This document shows, in pieces, positions 59,939 through 60,000 of a stretch of 60,000 bases of DNA (position 1 is its first letter; each line of letters opens with the position of its first letter). The DNA is taken from contig JACVTC010000081.1 in assembly GCA_016946835.1 (NCBI GenBank), positions 407,501-467,500 on the forward strand. The letters are read 5' to 3'. The DNA is from Neocallimastix lanati (nom. inval.). Taxonomy: Eukaryota; Neocallimastigomycota; Neocallimastigomycetes; Neocallimastigales; Neocallimastigaceae. The position numbers and the translations under genes are program-made. The notes beneath the pieces are model-generated. The model did no database searches, had not been told where the DNA came from, and was given only the letters and a program-made list of their open reading frames with translations.

Positions 59939-60000
59939 ATTGATGAAATCTAATGAATTTCAATTTAACATTATGAAAAGTAGAACATTCAAATCTCCCG
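59077..60000. other. AT-rich DNA at the window end
   Basis: Poly-T at 59168-59206, AAAAAAATTATT iterations at 59418-59475 and poly-A at 59901-59937. No ORF or RNA gene recognised. The slightly less AT-rich stretch 59225-59370 has no feature I can name. Confidence 0.4.

Overview
The window comes from a very AT-rich eukaryotic nuclear genome: long A and T homopolymers, nuclear-type tRNA genes, A-runs before start codons, and no bacterial gene order. The best guess is an anaerobic gut fungus (Neocallimastigomycota), inferred from base composition and from Tf1-like chromodomain retrotransposons. No host housekeeping gene is present to prove it, and another AT-rich eukaryote is possible.

Most of the window is a stack of Ty3/gypsy LTR retrotransposons built around two identical elongator tRNA-Met(CAT) genes, at 16516-16588 (+) and 20116-20188 (-). 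The two genes converge and lie in a decayed inverted duplication (about 16503-17700 and 18960-20196). Upstream of the plus-strand tRNA, reading away from it, are solo LTR1b (15657-16499), element B (8640-15655), element A (2377-8635), putative solo LTR5 (1811-2372), solo LTR1a (966-1806) and the end of LTR2a (1-961). Most junctions are the tetranucleotide AAAA. Upstream of the minus-strand tRNA are LTR2b (20202-34247), solo LTR6a (34253-35251), element E (35257-49235) and solo LTR6b (49240-50193), with TTTT or TTTTC junctions. The LTR nearest each tRNA begins 13 to 16 nt from the mature tRNA end, the yeast Ty3 targeting position. Elements C (20218-26854) and D (26894-33226) are nested inside LTR2b, and F (38962-45535) is nested inside the pol of E. 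Each nested element has a perfect 5-bp target duplication (CAAGT, ATATA, GTTAT).

Two lifestyles can be read from the DNA. A, B and E lack a chromodomain, have TGG-type primer binding sites, sit in the tRNA stacks, and separate gag from pol by a -1 frameshift site: a slippery heptamer followed 7 to 8 nt later by an H-type pseudoknot. C, D and F carry chromodomains (degenerate in D), sit inside other elements, and have a 10-11 nt PBS directly after the 5' LTR that is complementary to a stretch downstream of the LTR TATA box, the Tf1-type self-priming arrangement. C and F have one fused gag-pol ORF; D has a frameshift site and is broken.

The right end (50200-60000) is mostly featureless AT-rich DNA. 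It holds one host-like gene (53197-55560, -), a probably secreted Cys-rich protein of three nearly identical units of about 262 residues, and one relatively GC-rich structured retroposon (58626-59062, -) with a poly(A) tail and 14-bp target duplications.
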